This document shows, piece after piece, positions 45,230 to 57,100 of a stretch of 64,000 nucleotides of DNA. The notes under the pieces are model-generated. The model made no database searches. It saw only the letters and a program-made list of their open reading frames with translations, and was not told the DNA's origin. Positions within the stretch are counted from its first letter, which is position 1; the number at the start of each line of letters is the position of its first letter. The position numbers and the translations under genes were made by a program. This DNA comes from Amoebophrya sp. A120 (taxonomy: Eukaryota > Sar > Dinophyceae > Syndiniales > Amoebophryaceae): NCBI GenBank assembly GCA_905178155.1, contig CAJINV010000015.1, positions 734,387-798,386 of the forward strand, read 5' to 3'.

Positions 45230-48200
45230 TCACACTGGCGCCACCGGCGGTATAGAATCGGCCCACTTCCACACGAGTTGTGTTCTTGACCCTTCATCAT
45301 GAGTATCTTCTTCGCGGTGCCCCGGCATACTTCGTTGCGTTTCTTGTAGCAAGGTGGCAGAGGTAGTAGAAGACGACTTTGCCGCCAGGTCCTTCACGAC
45401 CGCTGCTGCTCGCTCCTGCACATCATCATCATGCACTTTTTGCTGCTCCACCAAATTGAGAAAACTGTTGCTACTGTCTTCATCAGAAGTGTGGTGGTGA
45501 TGATGATGCGAATGGTGATGTCCATGATGATGCCCATCATGACTATGCCGTCGTCCTTTGTGCAACAGGTTCTCCAACTTCTTCTCCTCTTTGATCTCCG
45601 CAATCACCGAGCCGGTTTCCGTCCCCGCACCGCCTCTTATGGCGTTCTCAACTGTTACATCCTCAACTGTTACATGGATTTGCAATGCAAGAACGGCAAC
45701 AGTGAAAGAGGTGAGGGGACCTTGCGCGTCTTGCATGACAGATCTCCCACAGATTCTCAGCCTGTTTGGCACTTCGAGAATTTGCCATGCGACGTGGCTA
45801 GGTCGTCTCGATTCTGAAGGTAGCTTTGCATGACAAACGATGTAAACAGTTGAGAATGTAACATTTGAGAACGCCATACCTGTCAGCCAGGATTTCGACT
45901 TGCCGTAATCCGAGTGCTCGTGCTCCCTGTTGTAGAGAACTTGCCCAGGAGCAACGGACGAGCCAGCCGCGCTGCCAGTTTCTCCCCCGAGGGAGCCAGT
46001 CACACTTTCCTCCATCCCTAACAACGCGTAGAAGATGAAGCAAACCAACAACAGAGACACGATGTCCATGACCACCTGAATCGTTGCAGACGCGTGCGCG
46101 GTATGCTCTGCAAAAGTATCGCACTCGGAGTAATTGCAGTTACGCATGACAAATTTCCTTTCTAAGGTAAAACAGCATGACAAATTTCATTTGTAATGCT
46201 AAAAAGTAGTTGTAATGCAAGTTATACTAGTACGATGCTTATGTTTTTGCATTGCATACGCGGGGTCGATCTTCAGGTGCAGAAACAGCTGGGGGAGCAA
46301 AGCGCCGAGAACAGCGCCGACGAAAACGATGACGAACGCGGACAGAGACAAAACAAACGCAGTCGGCGGGTTCGGCCAGGAGAGCAAGTAGTCCTGCACC
46401 GTAAACCGCATGACCGCGACCAGCATGACACAAAGCGCCAGGCTATCCTGAGCAAAAACGTTTCCACCACATAAACGTCGAGATGGGAAATCTGCTAGAC
46501 AAATCAGCCAACTTTGGTTGTTGCGCATGACAAGTTTGGCCTCGTATTGTAATCCTGGTTAGCTTGTTCAGCAGTATCACAGATCCAGCCTGTGATGCTG
46601 ATTGGAGCATTAGAAATTCCAGATCTTCACGACTAGACCTAGAGCATACTTGTCATGGGGTTCCGCATGAGACACATTTTGAGCATGCAGATTTGCATGA
46701 CAACTATGGGGGAGGAACGTTTTTCCTCAGGATACAGGCCAACCGCGGTCTTTGCCAAATCCCAGTTCCGGATCTTTTTCCCCGTCGCCAGCCGTCGGAC
46801 CACGTACACGACAGATTGACCGCCTGCATTCCCGCCCGCGCCGACCAACATGGTGCTAAAATACACAATCGACGGGTGCTTTTGGAGCAGGGTAGAGAAG
46901 TTGGAAAGGATGAAACTCCCTGAGGATTGGAACAACAGCAAGCCGATCAACCAGGAAACGCGGTAGGTAAAGGAGAACTGCTCGATCTCCTGGTATTTCT
47001 GCTTGGGGGAAGCTCCGTCTGTATTTTTGTTGTAGTTGTCTTCCACTTCTAATTCGCTGCTCCGCATTTCGATTCGGTTGGATTCTGCAATGTTTCCGTA
47101 GATCGGTTTATCAGAATTTTTACTGCCGCGGCCGCTTGTTCTGCTGCTCAATACGTGATCCTCGCCGTCCTGTCGTTCGGGACCCACTGCTTCTCCCTCG
47201 GGTTGATGCAGTCCTCGCGAAGATGCAGAGGGGTGCTGTTGCTGTGCCTGCGCCCCTGCTTTCGACGTCAGTTTCGATGTACCAGCACTATGCTGATTCC
47301 GCAAGCTGGTGGGAAAGACTTCCGGTTTACTCTCCTCCGAACGTCCGGAGCCGGACTCGTGTTGGGAAAGATCTGCAACCGAAGCTGCAGCAGACAAAAT
47401 ATCAGCTTTCTGTTTATTTTCTTCCTCGGAGATTTTCAATGCGGTTTCTAATTTCAAAATTCGCGTTTATGAATTGCAAAAGCATCGCACTCGTACTAAT
47501 TGCAAACATGCATCACAAATCTTCATCCTAAGGTACAACAGCATGACAAATTCCATTCCCAATGCTGAGGGAATTTGTGATGCAACTTATTCTAGTACGG
47601 TGCTTTTGCAATGCATATCGTTCTCAATTCCGCGATTTCCTCCTCCTGCGCGTGCACGATCTTCCGTGTGGAATTGTCAACGTCTACTTTTTCATTTGCG
47701 TTAGAAGTGCGGAAGGAGCCTAGTAAACCGCCGGTGGTGGAGGAGTTTTGCAGGTTGATGCGAGCTATGCATTGCAAAAGTATCACACTAGTAGAAAGCG
47801 CATCACAAATTTGGTCAGCGTGACTACAAATGGAATTTGTAATGCTGATTTGCCTTTAGCAGAGAGATTTGTAATGCACCATGGCACGATACTTTTGCAG
47901 TTCATACGACCGTCTTCATAAGAGCTCGAATTCGGATCGTATTCTTTGTTCTCAATCACCGAATGTCCGGGGTGTTGCTGCTGATGCAAAACAAGCTGTT
48001 CCTGTTGACTACGGTCGTTGTTCTTCTCACCTGTTGGTGGAGATGGACTAAATGCCTCCCCTTCTCCTGGTCGTGGTGGAAAAACAGCATCTTCACCTCC
48101 ACCTTCCGGCGTCGTCGCGAGAACACGACCATCAGCACCACCACTTCTGTGGTAGACCTCGTCCAACGGCAACGCCGCGGCTTTATTCTCGCCGCCACTG

Positions 48201-48439
48201 TGGTATTCCAGGTCGCGCTGGGTCGCAACGGGGGACTGGAAAGAATCCGCAGTGAGAGCGGCGTTTTTTTGGAGGTGCAGCTGCTCGCCGTTCTTGTTAT
48301 CGCTATCCGCGATGTAGTCAGGGGAAAACGACGAATCTTCCAATACATCGTTTTCATCAATCGGCGTCGGCGAGGCGGACTTCGGCTTATCCAGATACGA
48401 AGCCGGAAACCGGTCGGAAGTGAGGGGAGTGGGGAGCAT
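45230..48439 (-). CDS. MgtE/SLC41-type divalent cation transporter with His-rich tail
   Basis: Five elements are removed to give 734 residues. The N-terminal 300 residues are disordered, then a short coiled coil (EEEIAELRTRILKLETALKI). The membrane part matches one MgtE domain: SWLIGLLLFQSSGSFIL, IVYFSTMLVGAGGNAGGQSV with the family's GGNAG-QS signature, CVMLVAVMRFTVQDYLLS, a long hydrophobic helix (AFVIVFVGAVLGALLPQLF), and KIDPAHASATIQVVMDIVS, like the IDPA.AS block that lines the Mg pore. The bacterial N and CBS regulatory domains are absent, and only one membrane repeat is present, not two as in animal SLC41. The C-terminus carries a run of His (HSHDGHHHGHHHSHHHHHHT), likely metal-binding. 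Mg is the expected substrate; other divalent ions are possible. Confidence 0.9.
45638..45878. mobile_element. IE-6 element in transporter gene
   Basis: IE-6 ends read TATGGCGTTCTCAACTGTTA, with a second internal copy of TCAACTGTTACAT. Flanks CCTCT and CCTGT (4 of 5). Joins KSWLTG to GAGTETGS. Confidence 0.91.
46102..46258. mobile_element. IE-2 element in transporter gene
   Basis: Repeat CGCGG both sides. Splits the pore motif: joins HLKIDPA to HASATIQ. Confidence 0.94.
46444..46734. mobile_element. IE-9 element in transporter gene
   Basis: Repeat CAGGC both sides. Joins AKTAVGL to ALCVMLVA inside the membrane domain. Confidence 0.93.
47468..47617. mobile_element. IE-2 element in transporter gene
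   Basis: Flanks GCGTT and TCGTT (4 of 5). Joins EEIAELRT to RILKLETA, restoring a coiled-coil heptad. Confidence 0.9.
47766..47906. mobile_element. IE-2 element in transporter gene
   Basis: Flanks CGAGC and CGACC (4 of 5). One side of the stem has lost a few bases. Joins SSYEDGR to INLQNSST. Confidence 0.89.
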
Positions 48440-51172
48440 CTTATATATTTTCTCAACGTTTCTTCATTCAACTACAACTTTATACTCTCTGGGAGAACTC
48501 GTCTCGTCTAGTACTTCGCACTCTCTTCTGAAGCTGCTTCGGAAGCTAAAGCAGAAACATTTCGAGGAACTCTACTCAAGTAATTCATTATGAAATTCAA
48601 CGAAAAAAATGAAGAATCGCGTTGCAGAAAGAAGAAAGAACTCTTGTGGTAGTTTTTAACCTTTTTAAGTGCTGTTATCACTTACAGGATGAGAGTTTGC
48701 TTTACTCGTCGTCTTGTTCTCTCAAACGGTGAAAGAAAATATCAGCATTTGACTTCGTTCTTTAAGTTGAAGAGATGTGAGTGTCGTTGTGGAAATGCTT
48801 TCGCAAATGCAAATATTTTCTCGACGTCGCATGGTTTGCAGAGAGCCGCTCTGTCCGCCAGATTGCACCCCAAAAGCCTTTCATTTTCTCACCACACCTC
48901 TCGTCAATACTAGAGTTGATGAACTACTACAAGATCGCACCTCATGCTCTCTGGCACCGCTTTTTGATGCTGTCTTGCTTGTTCTTTCACGACATCTCTT
49001 AGTGCTACATGAGGAGAAAGCGCCACAACTGAACGCAGGATGAAGAAGAACAAAGAAAACAACGTCAATAGTTTCTCGGTCTCATGGTACGGCACGAGCC
49101 CTAACATGGTCTTCACTTGCCGAGAACACCGTCAAAAACTGAAGGACGAGTGGCGAGCTTGTCTTATTCCTAACAGGTGTAGTCGACGTGCTGTTTTAGT
49201 TTTTCGCTTCAAGGGACATCAAGTGCTAGCTGGGGAGCAAAGCAATAAAAACAGTAGATGTGAAGCAAGAGGTGTTCATCCGGGAGGTGTGGATATAAAA
49301 AGCGCAGGCTATTTTTTGGTCATCTGCATTAATAGGCGCGTGCGCTTATTGGTACTTACACAACAACTCATGGCCGTCGTACTAGTCTTTATGTGTTTTC
49401 CGTTGTATTTGGCCTTATCATGATCAATGTAGTTTTGCTTTTTGTTCTGGGTCCGACCTTCAGAGCTGCTTTGAGAAGTACCTCGCGCCCCAATGCTGTA
49501 GTTGTTGTTAGTCTCTGCATGCTTGTAGTTGTTACCTTTACCAGACGTGGTAGACTAGTTCGAAAACCGTTTTACGATTTTCCACGTCCTCGCGAAAGCA
49601 AAGGATTTTTGGCCAATATTTTCTTTTTTCAAAATTCTAAATCATTATCATTTTGCGTGGCAGACTCGTTCTATTTTTCTTGTCGAAGTAGAAGTTATCT
49701 GCGCCTTCGGTCGTCGTTTCTTGCCGTGGCTTTGTATTGAGTTAGAGAGGTCGTGCGTGATTTTTTACAACTTCACGCACATCTTCATCTTCTTAGGTTG
49801 TCGCTGTGTAGTTGGTCGTTCTTGCAACAATAGTCGCAACAAGGCGGGACAAAAAAATGATTCGCTTCATATAACAAAATTTTCGTTTCTGTTTCGCAAA
49901 TAGTTGTTTTTCTTCGAGGAAGTTTTTTTTTCAGAACCTTGTTTGTTTGTTTGTGTTCATGCGTGAAGGTGGGAACGCGTTTACACACCTTCAGGGAAGG
50001 TGGTCTTTTATCAATGGCCAGAACATCATCTGCGTCATAGGAGACATGATATTTTCTAGGAACGTTGGATAGAACTCCCTGCCGCCTGCAAGGTGCTTTC
50101 CTAGAAAGCACTTGTATACATTTGAAGACTACACTACACAACAATTCGTAAATAACATAGAGTTCATAGAAGAAGATAGCACTATTGTTCTGGAAACAAC
50201 GAAGAGCCCACCTGGTCTTGTAGTTCTAGTTTCCGATTATTCGGAAGAAATAAAATAGATGAAGCTAGTTCTTGGAAGGCTTTCATGCTGCTGCGGCTCG
50301 CCTCGCCGACTCAAAATCATGTCTACTATAATTCGTTGGTGTGCTATGGATGTGTCAGAGTTGAAATCGACAAAGTTGAAATAATTTGTCATGCATAAAA
50401 TGGATGCCAGTTGGAACCCAGTTTCCAAGTGGCGCATGACAAATTTCGGCGGTCCCTAAATCCAGTTTGTCATGCTATTTAGGCAAAGAAGAGCGATTTT
50501 CTCATGCTACTTTAGCAGCTCGAGCTGTAACCCCAAACAGGCTTACAATCGGCCTCACTTGCCTGCTCTGCAACACACGTGCCTCGGGTCATGCATTTTA
50601 TGCGTTACAGACTATTTCAACTTTGACGATTTCAAACCTGACACATCCATATGCTTCAAAAGTTGGAAGGAGCAACCGCCCGTCACTTGATCAGGTCTTA
50701 TTTCGCAAAAGAGAAGAAGAAATCGCCCTCATTGTCGAAATCCCAGTATGAAGTTTAGAATTTGCACAGTTTTTAGCATGGTTGTACAGCGTTTAGCTAG
50801 AATTTCCGGACAAAGTATTTGTTTCCTCACCCAACCACCACAGAATCTCCAGTGATTAGCTTTAAGATTGTAGAAAGCATCCTATTTGTAGTCGTTCGTT
50901 CCAGTAGTGCCTGTTAAGTTTTCGATGCCAGCTACGGATAGCCGGAGCTCGAGTGTACGACATGACGTCAGTGTTAGTTATATAATTTCAATCGACCTCG
51001 ATAATACAACAAAAGCTGCAAAAATTTGAAAATATCACATCTCATATTGGGAACCGGCTATTCGCGACAATTTTATCGAGAGGTGGAGGTGCCCTGATAC
51101 TGAAAAAAATTCACCCTCGAGTATCTGATGTTGGTGCTATTAGTCGGCCCGCCGCGTCGAAGCAAGCTTTTA
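48440..51172. other. Long stretch without a clear gene, holding one stray IE-3
   Basis: AT-richer sequence. Two plus-strand open frames with hydrophobic stretches (49040-49423 and 49393-49740) overlap each other, oppose local gene direction and show no family. An IE-3 copy lies at 50345-50651. No tRNA or other RNA seen. Confidence 0.4.
50345..50651. mobile_element. IE-3 element outside any recognised gene
   Basis: Ends are intact (TATGGATGTG ... CACATCCATA) but the flanks (GTGC / TGCTTC) do not form a clear 5-bp repeat, and adjoining sequence is not obviously coding. Internal sequence is very close to the SPT5 copy at 34722. Confidence 0.88.
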
Positions 51173-54100
51173 CTAATTTGTAGTGCCGTGGTCATCTGCA
51201 TCTGCTCGCGCTCCAATTATTTCCACCGACGTCGCTCCGTCTCGTCCAGCGTTTTTTCGTTTCTCGGGGCTGGGCGAAAAAAGCAGATCCAAATCGTCAG
51301 CAATGATGCAGGAGATGTTGGCGTCTCTGGTCGACGTCCTCGGCGATGTTGACCATGATTTCGCCGGGTCTTGCAGTTCCAAAGGGGCTGGTTTGCCGGA
51401 AGAGGTGAAAAAATGTCGGTCCTCGGGTAGTAGTTTTCCTGCTGGACGTCCACCAGAGTCCGGAGCTGCTGCAACTGGTGGACCACCAAAGATTTCGGTT
51501 AGGTCGTTCTGGAGTGGATGCTGGTGCTTCTCCTCTTGCCGCACTGACTTCGCTCTTGCTCTAGTGTCTGGTGGTCTAGTACGGCGAGATAAATCTTGCT
51601 GCAGATCTTCCGGAAATGCACGGTTTGTACCGTCGTCCGGCGAGAAAAGATCTTCTAGTAGAGGCGGACTCTGAGTTATTCGCCCGCTCACTGCGGAGGA
51701 GGAAGAAGATCCGGAGGCCAACCTGCAATTCATAGTTTTTTTGATGTGGTTCTTACAGCATAAGCGAATTGCAGAGAAACAAATCCGACCACTATTGAAC
51801 AGCGGAGCAAACCACGAACAATGCGGAACAAGAACGCTGTCGCTGCCACTAGCTGCTGTGTGGCTGTGGTCCTCGATCCCTCATGAAAACAACAGAAAGT
51901 AGTACATGTACCTGTGCGCAGCCGCTTGTTCGCCTCCCCCGCTCTGCACCTCCACCCCGTCCTCGCCTTGCACTTGCTCACAGGGCGGTTGCTCTTTGTT
52001 TGGTGACCTGCGCCTGTTCCTTTCTACCTTGATCCATTTTCCTGTCTCCGGCCTCTTGACCCATTCATACTCCGTGTCCTCAGGTTCATCATCAGGGACC
52101 TCGAAGAGGACACTGTCAGGATCGCCGTCAGAGTCATAAAAATCGAGGTGGACGTCGTCTTCGCTACTGCTCAACATAGGACTTCTTCTACCTGCTCGTG
52201 TAGTAGCTCCATGACCTCCTTCTGCACCTCCTGCGACAGTTTGCAGGGTTTTGGTTTTCTCAGTCGCAGTGGGAGCCTTGTTCTCCTGGTCCTCCTCCTC
52301 GTCGCGCAAAACAAGTAGATCATGATCTCTGAAGATGTCCATCGCAGTAGTTCGTGCAGCATCGAGTTCATCCAGAAGATTCGAATTCGTCGAAGGTGGT
52401 TTGTTCTTGCCCAAGTTCAAAAGCGCTGCCGGAATCGTAGTTGGCGGACCAACGTCAAGCACGACATGCTTTGACTTGTTCTTCTCCTTCCGCTTCTTTT
52501 TCTTTATCTGTTTTTCCCGGTCTTTATCCTTTCTCCTTTCTGCCGCCTTCAACCGCTCTTGCCTCTCCTTCTCCCTTAATAACCTTTTCCTGGCCGCTTT
52601 CATCTCGTCCTTCTTCAACCTCCTCTTTTCGGCCCGGCGCTGCTTCCTAGAGAGTTTTTCTAACTTCTCCCGTTTCCGCTGTTCTCTCCGTTTCTTCTTC
52701 AGCGCTTTGAGGTCGTCTACTAGGTAGTTGCTTTTCGGGAATAGCGGGCTGGAGGAAAAGGAACAAGGAGCAGCAGCAGTGGCATTATCGCTTGTGACAA
52801 TGGAATTACGGAAATCGTTTGCAAGAAGGTCGCTTCCGAGTTCGGTGAACAGCTGTCGGGACACGTCGGCCGGGGTTTCGAAGATATTATTTGATATCAC
52901 TCCAGGAGCAGAGTCGTAGTTACAACTTTGAACAAGTTCGTCGAATCCACCATGGAGAGCACGCGAGCTAGCTCCTGTGACGGGCCTGGCGGTATCGGTG
53001 CTCGGAGATTCTTGGAGCAGCTGCTCGAGTTCGCGTCCCTGGTGTGGGTCCTGCACCTGCTTTTTTCCGATTTCCTTACCGTTATCATGACGTCGATCAT
53101 GTTCCTTCCCCTTCTGGTGTAGTTGACCCCGCATGTCATCCAACCAACGCTTGTCGCCTTCCATCACCTCGGTATTCGAACTCGACAGCAAAATCGAATC
53201 GCTCCCCTGTCGCTTGACGTCCAACACGAGTTGCGCTGCGAAATCGTCGAGGTTGAGTTTTTCAACGATTTTCCCCAGTCGGGCTCGGTGGAGGTTTTCT
53301 TGCTGTTCATCCTGAGAGGATGGGGAGGAGAGGCTCGTGCAAGCAGGGTCCAGTGGTCGTCCCAGAAAAACGTCGAGCAGGGAATGACTGGCGCATGTTT
53401 CTGAGCAACTGGGTGTGAGATGGACGACTTTCGGGTCTCCATCATGCGCAGACTTGTTCTCCATCCCAGCACCACACATCTCCTGAAAAACCTGCAGTGG
53501 CGTTTTCATGCTTGGCTCCAGCAGCGGGTGCGCAGACGGACCCCGATTGTGCTTGTGCTGCGTTGCTGGTGTGCCAGACTGGGTGTTGTTATGCTTACTG
53601 CCGAATGCAGAAAAGTTGTCGGAGTTCTCCGACAGAAATTTTCCGATGAACTCGGCAATGTCCGCTTGTTCTACTCGATCTACTTCTTTATGGTAATCAA
53701 AGCTCTTGGTGCTGGAGTTGTTAATGTTGTTGCCGTCATCATCTTCGTCTCCGGTTGATGACGACAGTCGTGCGCAAGTTGCGTCACCATCATGATCATC
53801 CCATTGTTCGCCTTCTGTCGCTGAGACCAGCAAAGTCTTCAGCTTCTTCTTCAGCAAAAGTTCCAGTCGTGCCATCTGCCGCTGATACTCCACCACCCTA
53901 GCGTCTTGCACCGAGCCGGTCAGCTGTTTTGATGTTGATGTTCTGATGGATGTATTAAGTTTTTAACGACTTTAAATCATGGTGAAACATGAATGTATAT
54001 GCAAATAAAGTGACGAGGAGCATCAACACCCTCAAAAGTAGTTGCTCACCACGCTGTGCTCAAAGCTGCACTGATTCCAGATCACAAATATATACTACCT

Positions 54101-57100
54101 GTTTTTCCCAGACAATGACCTGCTTTTTCAAACTTTCCTCCAAAGTCTGGTGGTCCTCACGAGAACCACCTTCCGTTCGTTTCATATCCACAACCAACCC
54201 CTTCCCCAACCGTTTTTCCACATCGGCCTCGACGACGGATGCTAATTCCTTCAGCCTCTCTTCCGTGAAAAAGCTCAAAGCCAGTTTTGACAACGCGGTC
54301 CGGTGCGGCTGGGACATCTTTATGGTGTTCTCAAACGTTACACTCTCAACTGTTACATGAATCTGTAATGCAAGAATGGCAAAAGCGAAAGGGGGAAGAT
54401 TGCAAAAATTGCATTACAAATTCCGAGCAGATTTAGGTGATGTTTAGCCCTTCGCACATTTGTCATGCTAAGCAGCTTGATCTTGTGGATGATGATGGTA
54501 ATTTTGCATGACAAATTCATGTAACAGTTGAGAATGTAACGTTTGAGAACTCCATAATCTTGAATTTGCTCGTGTACTCAGTGATCATTTTATCCAACTG
54601 GTTTAGCCCCGTGCTTGTGCGCGCTGCGGGTTTATTGTTCGCTCCTGCTTCTTCTCCGTTGGGATGATTTTCTCCCCCTGCGGCACCGGTCGTAGCTGGC
54701 ACTGCCGCGTCTGTTTTCTTCTTGTGTGTTCCGCCACCTGCCGGATCGACGATCGCTCCTGCACCGCCCGGAGGTGCATTTTTGTCAGCTGCCGCCTCAG
54801 CCGAAGCTGCCGCTGCCTCCCTCGATTTGCTGCTGTCCTCCTTGTCCTTTTCCTCTTCATCGGCCCCGTTTTTCTTCTTGTTCCCCGCGATCTTTGCCAC
54901 GGTCGCAGCAGTAGCACCTCCACCTCCTCCCACAGCGCCGCCGGGGGTCGTGCTAGCACCTGCTTTATTCCCTGCATCCGCACCACCTTTCGCAGCAGCC
55001 GCTGCTGCCGCCGCGGCTCCTTGTCGAGCCAGGATCTTGTCTAAAGGCATGCCGGCCTCGCGGTCCATGTCGTCAACGAGTAGCAGCGCTTTGTTGACTT
55101 CCTTCGCCCGGGTTCTGAGCATCATATTGATCCGGTTTTTTCTGCTCTGCAAGAGTGCGCGCTTTTCTTCTTCGAGTGCGTCGAATTGCTTGAGAAGATG
55201 AGAAGCGCCAGCTCCATCCTCTTCCCGGTCTTTGTCGTTTTCGTGCGAAGCGACGGAATCCTGCCTTTCTCCGGTAGTTGTATCGAGCTCGCTTTTCATC
55301 TCGACAGATGAGTCTTGTTCGCCAGCAACAAGACCCAAACTTGCGACGTCTCCACCGGGGCGCGTGATTGTGATATCCGAATTCTCGTCAACAAGTAGAG
55401 ATCGTGCACCTACTTCCTCAAGCCCTTTCTTGCGGTTTTCGTGTTGTACTTCCTTCTTGCCTTTATTGCCATTCGCATTCTTCCGTGTCTGCTTTCGCTT
55501 CTTGATGGCCGCTGCGGATTTCCTTCTCGCCGCGACAGAAGTAGGCGAGTCGGAACTTGGTGCTAGCGATGAAGTGGATTCTCCATCGCTAGAAGAGTCT
55601 TCATCTCCGCCGGAGCTGCTCGCGGCCTGCTCGGATTTCTCCGCATCACTGCCAGTTTGACCGTCAGCCCGCTCTGAACTGCGTGCCGCGACAACCGCCA
55701 CTGCACCGCTGGATTCCTTATCGCTCTCGTGGTCTTCTGTTGGAGATTTATTCTCCTTCGAGCTGGGGTCTTCACCGTCATCTTCTTCTCCCGCCGCGTC
55801 GTCCCCCTGCTGTTCCTTGCGCTTCTGTTGTTTCCCAGCCTCTTTTTGGTCTTCTTCAGCCTCCTCGTCAAAATCAGCCAAAGCCCTCCGGTCAAACTCC
55901 CGATAGATCACTCCCTCGGGGAAAAACGGCTCCCACTCCTGCCAGAAATCGTCTGGGATGCGCAGATGGTCGTACAAGCGAGGTCTTTGGTTGAACTTCG
56001 TGTTCACGTTCGGTATCAGCGAGCAACTCTGCACAATATCAAAATGCGCATCGTGGTTGCAGATCACATCTTCATCGAAACACGGAGTTGCCTTGTCCAA
56101 CACCCGATTTATTTTGAACGCGCGCCAATAAGGCATTTGCTTTTCGTGTTTCTGCTGCGTGTACAAACAGTCCTTCGCTTCGTGCACGTGCGAGCCGCAA
56201 TTCAAACACGGTTTCGATAACGGCAGTAACTCCCGGGAGAAACGGATCGGATGGCGGTATTGGAACGGTGTGGTTAAAATGTCGGATAAGCAAAGCTCTT
56301 TGGGGTTGTTGGTAAATGCCGGCATCTCTTTGATGGAAATCTCGTCCATGTTTTGCTTCAGAATAACCCGCTTTTCTCTGATTTCCTTGATGCTCTTCAA
56401 CAAATTTCGCTCGATAATCGCCGCTTCGTCGTAGCGAGATTGCTTCGCCTTCCTTGGCTTCGGGACGATGAGGAGAGATTTTGTGTATTTCAAGATTTTC
56501 ATCGGGCGGGGGGTCTTCGGGGAGTCAACGTGCTGCTGTTTCCCGGCGGCGTCAATTTTTCCATCTTGCGAGCTGCTCGCAACGCCAGCTGGCTGTTTTT
56601 CTTTCTGCTGGATAACCACAGTGCAAGATGAAGCTGGACCCACGTCTTTCAGAGCAAGGGCAGGTTTGCTTAGCAGACTTCCATCAGGGCGACGATGATG
56701 ATTCGTCAATTGAATGCTCGGCTCCTTCTCCTCAGGCGGGTCTGGATCTTTGAAAATCATCCGATGTTCCGCGTAAAGCTTCTCGAGCTGCAAGACAAGT
56801 TCGCTTTTATCCCCTGAAAATAAACCATCCCCATCCACTTTTTGCATGACAAACGCAGAACTTGCTACATGTTTTGCATGACAAACTGGATGGGGATGGT
56901 TAATTTTCAGGGGATAGCTTTCCTCCCGATCGAATTTTCGCTTCATCCGGCACAGCTCGTAGTCGATGTTGAAGCTTCCACATTCAACATGTACTTGGAG
57001 TAATTTGTCATGCTCGTCCTGCTTTCCAGCCTCGGGTTGTGTTGCTGAGCTTGCATTCTCGATAAAGATCGTTTCGACACCTGCGCTTCCTGGGGCGAAG

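Noticed and set aside
49040-49740. Two plus-strand frames with hydrophobic segments
   Set aside because: They overlap in different frames, lie in AT-rich spacer, oppose all genes and have no family resemblance.
56160-56220. CCHC zinc knuckle taken as a retrotransposon Gag
   Set aside because: No protease, reverse transcriptase or integrase nearby, and the frame is continuous with a long non-viral protein.
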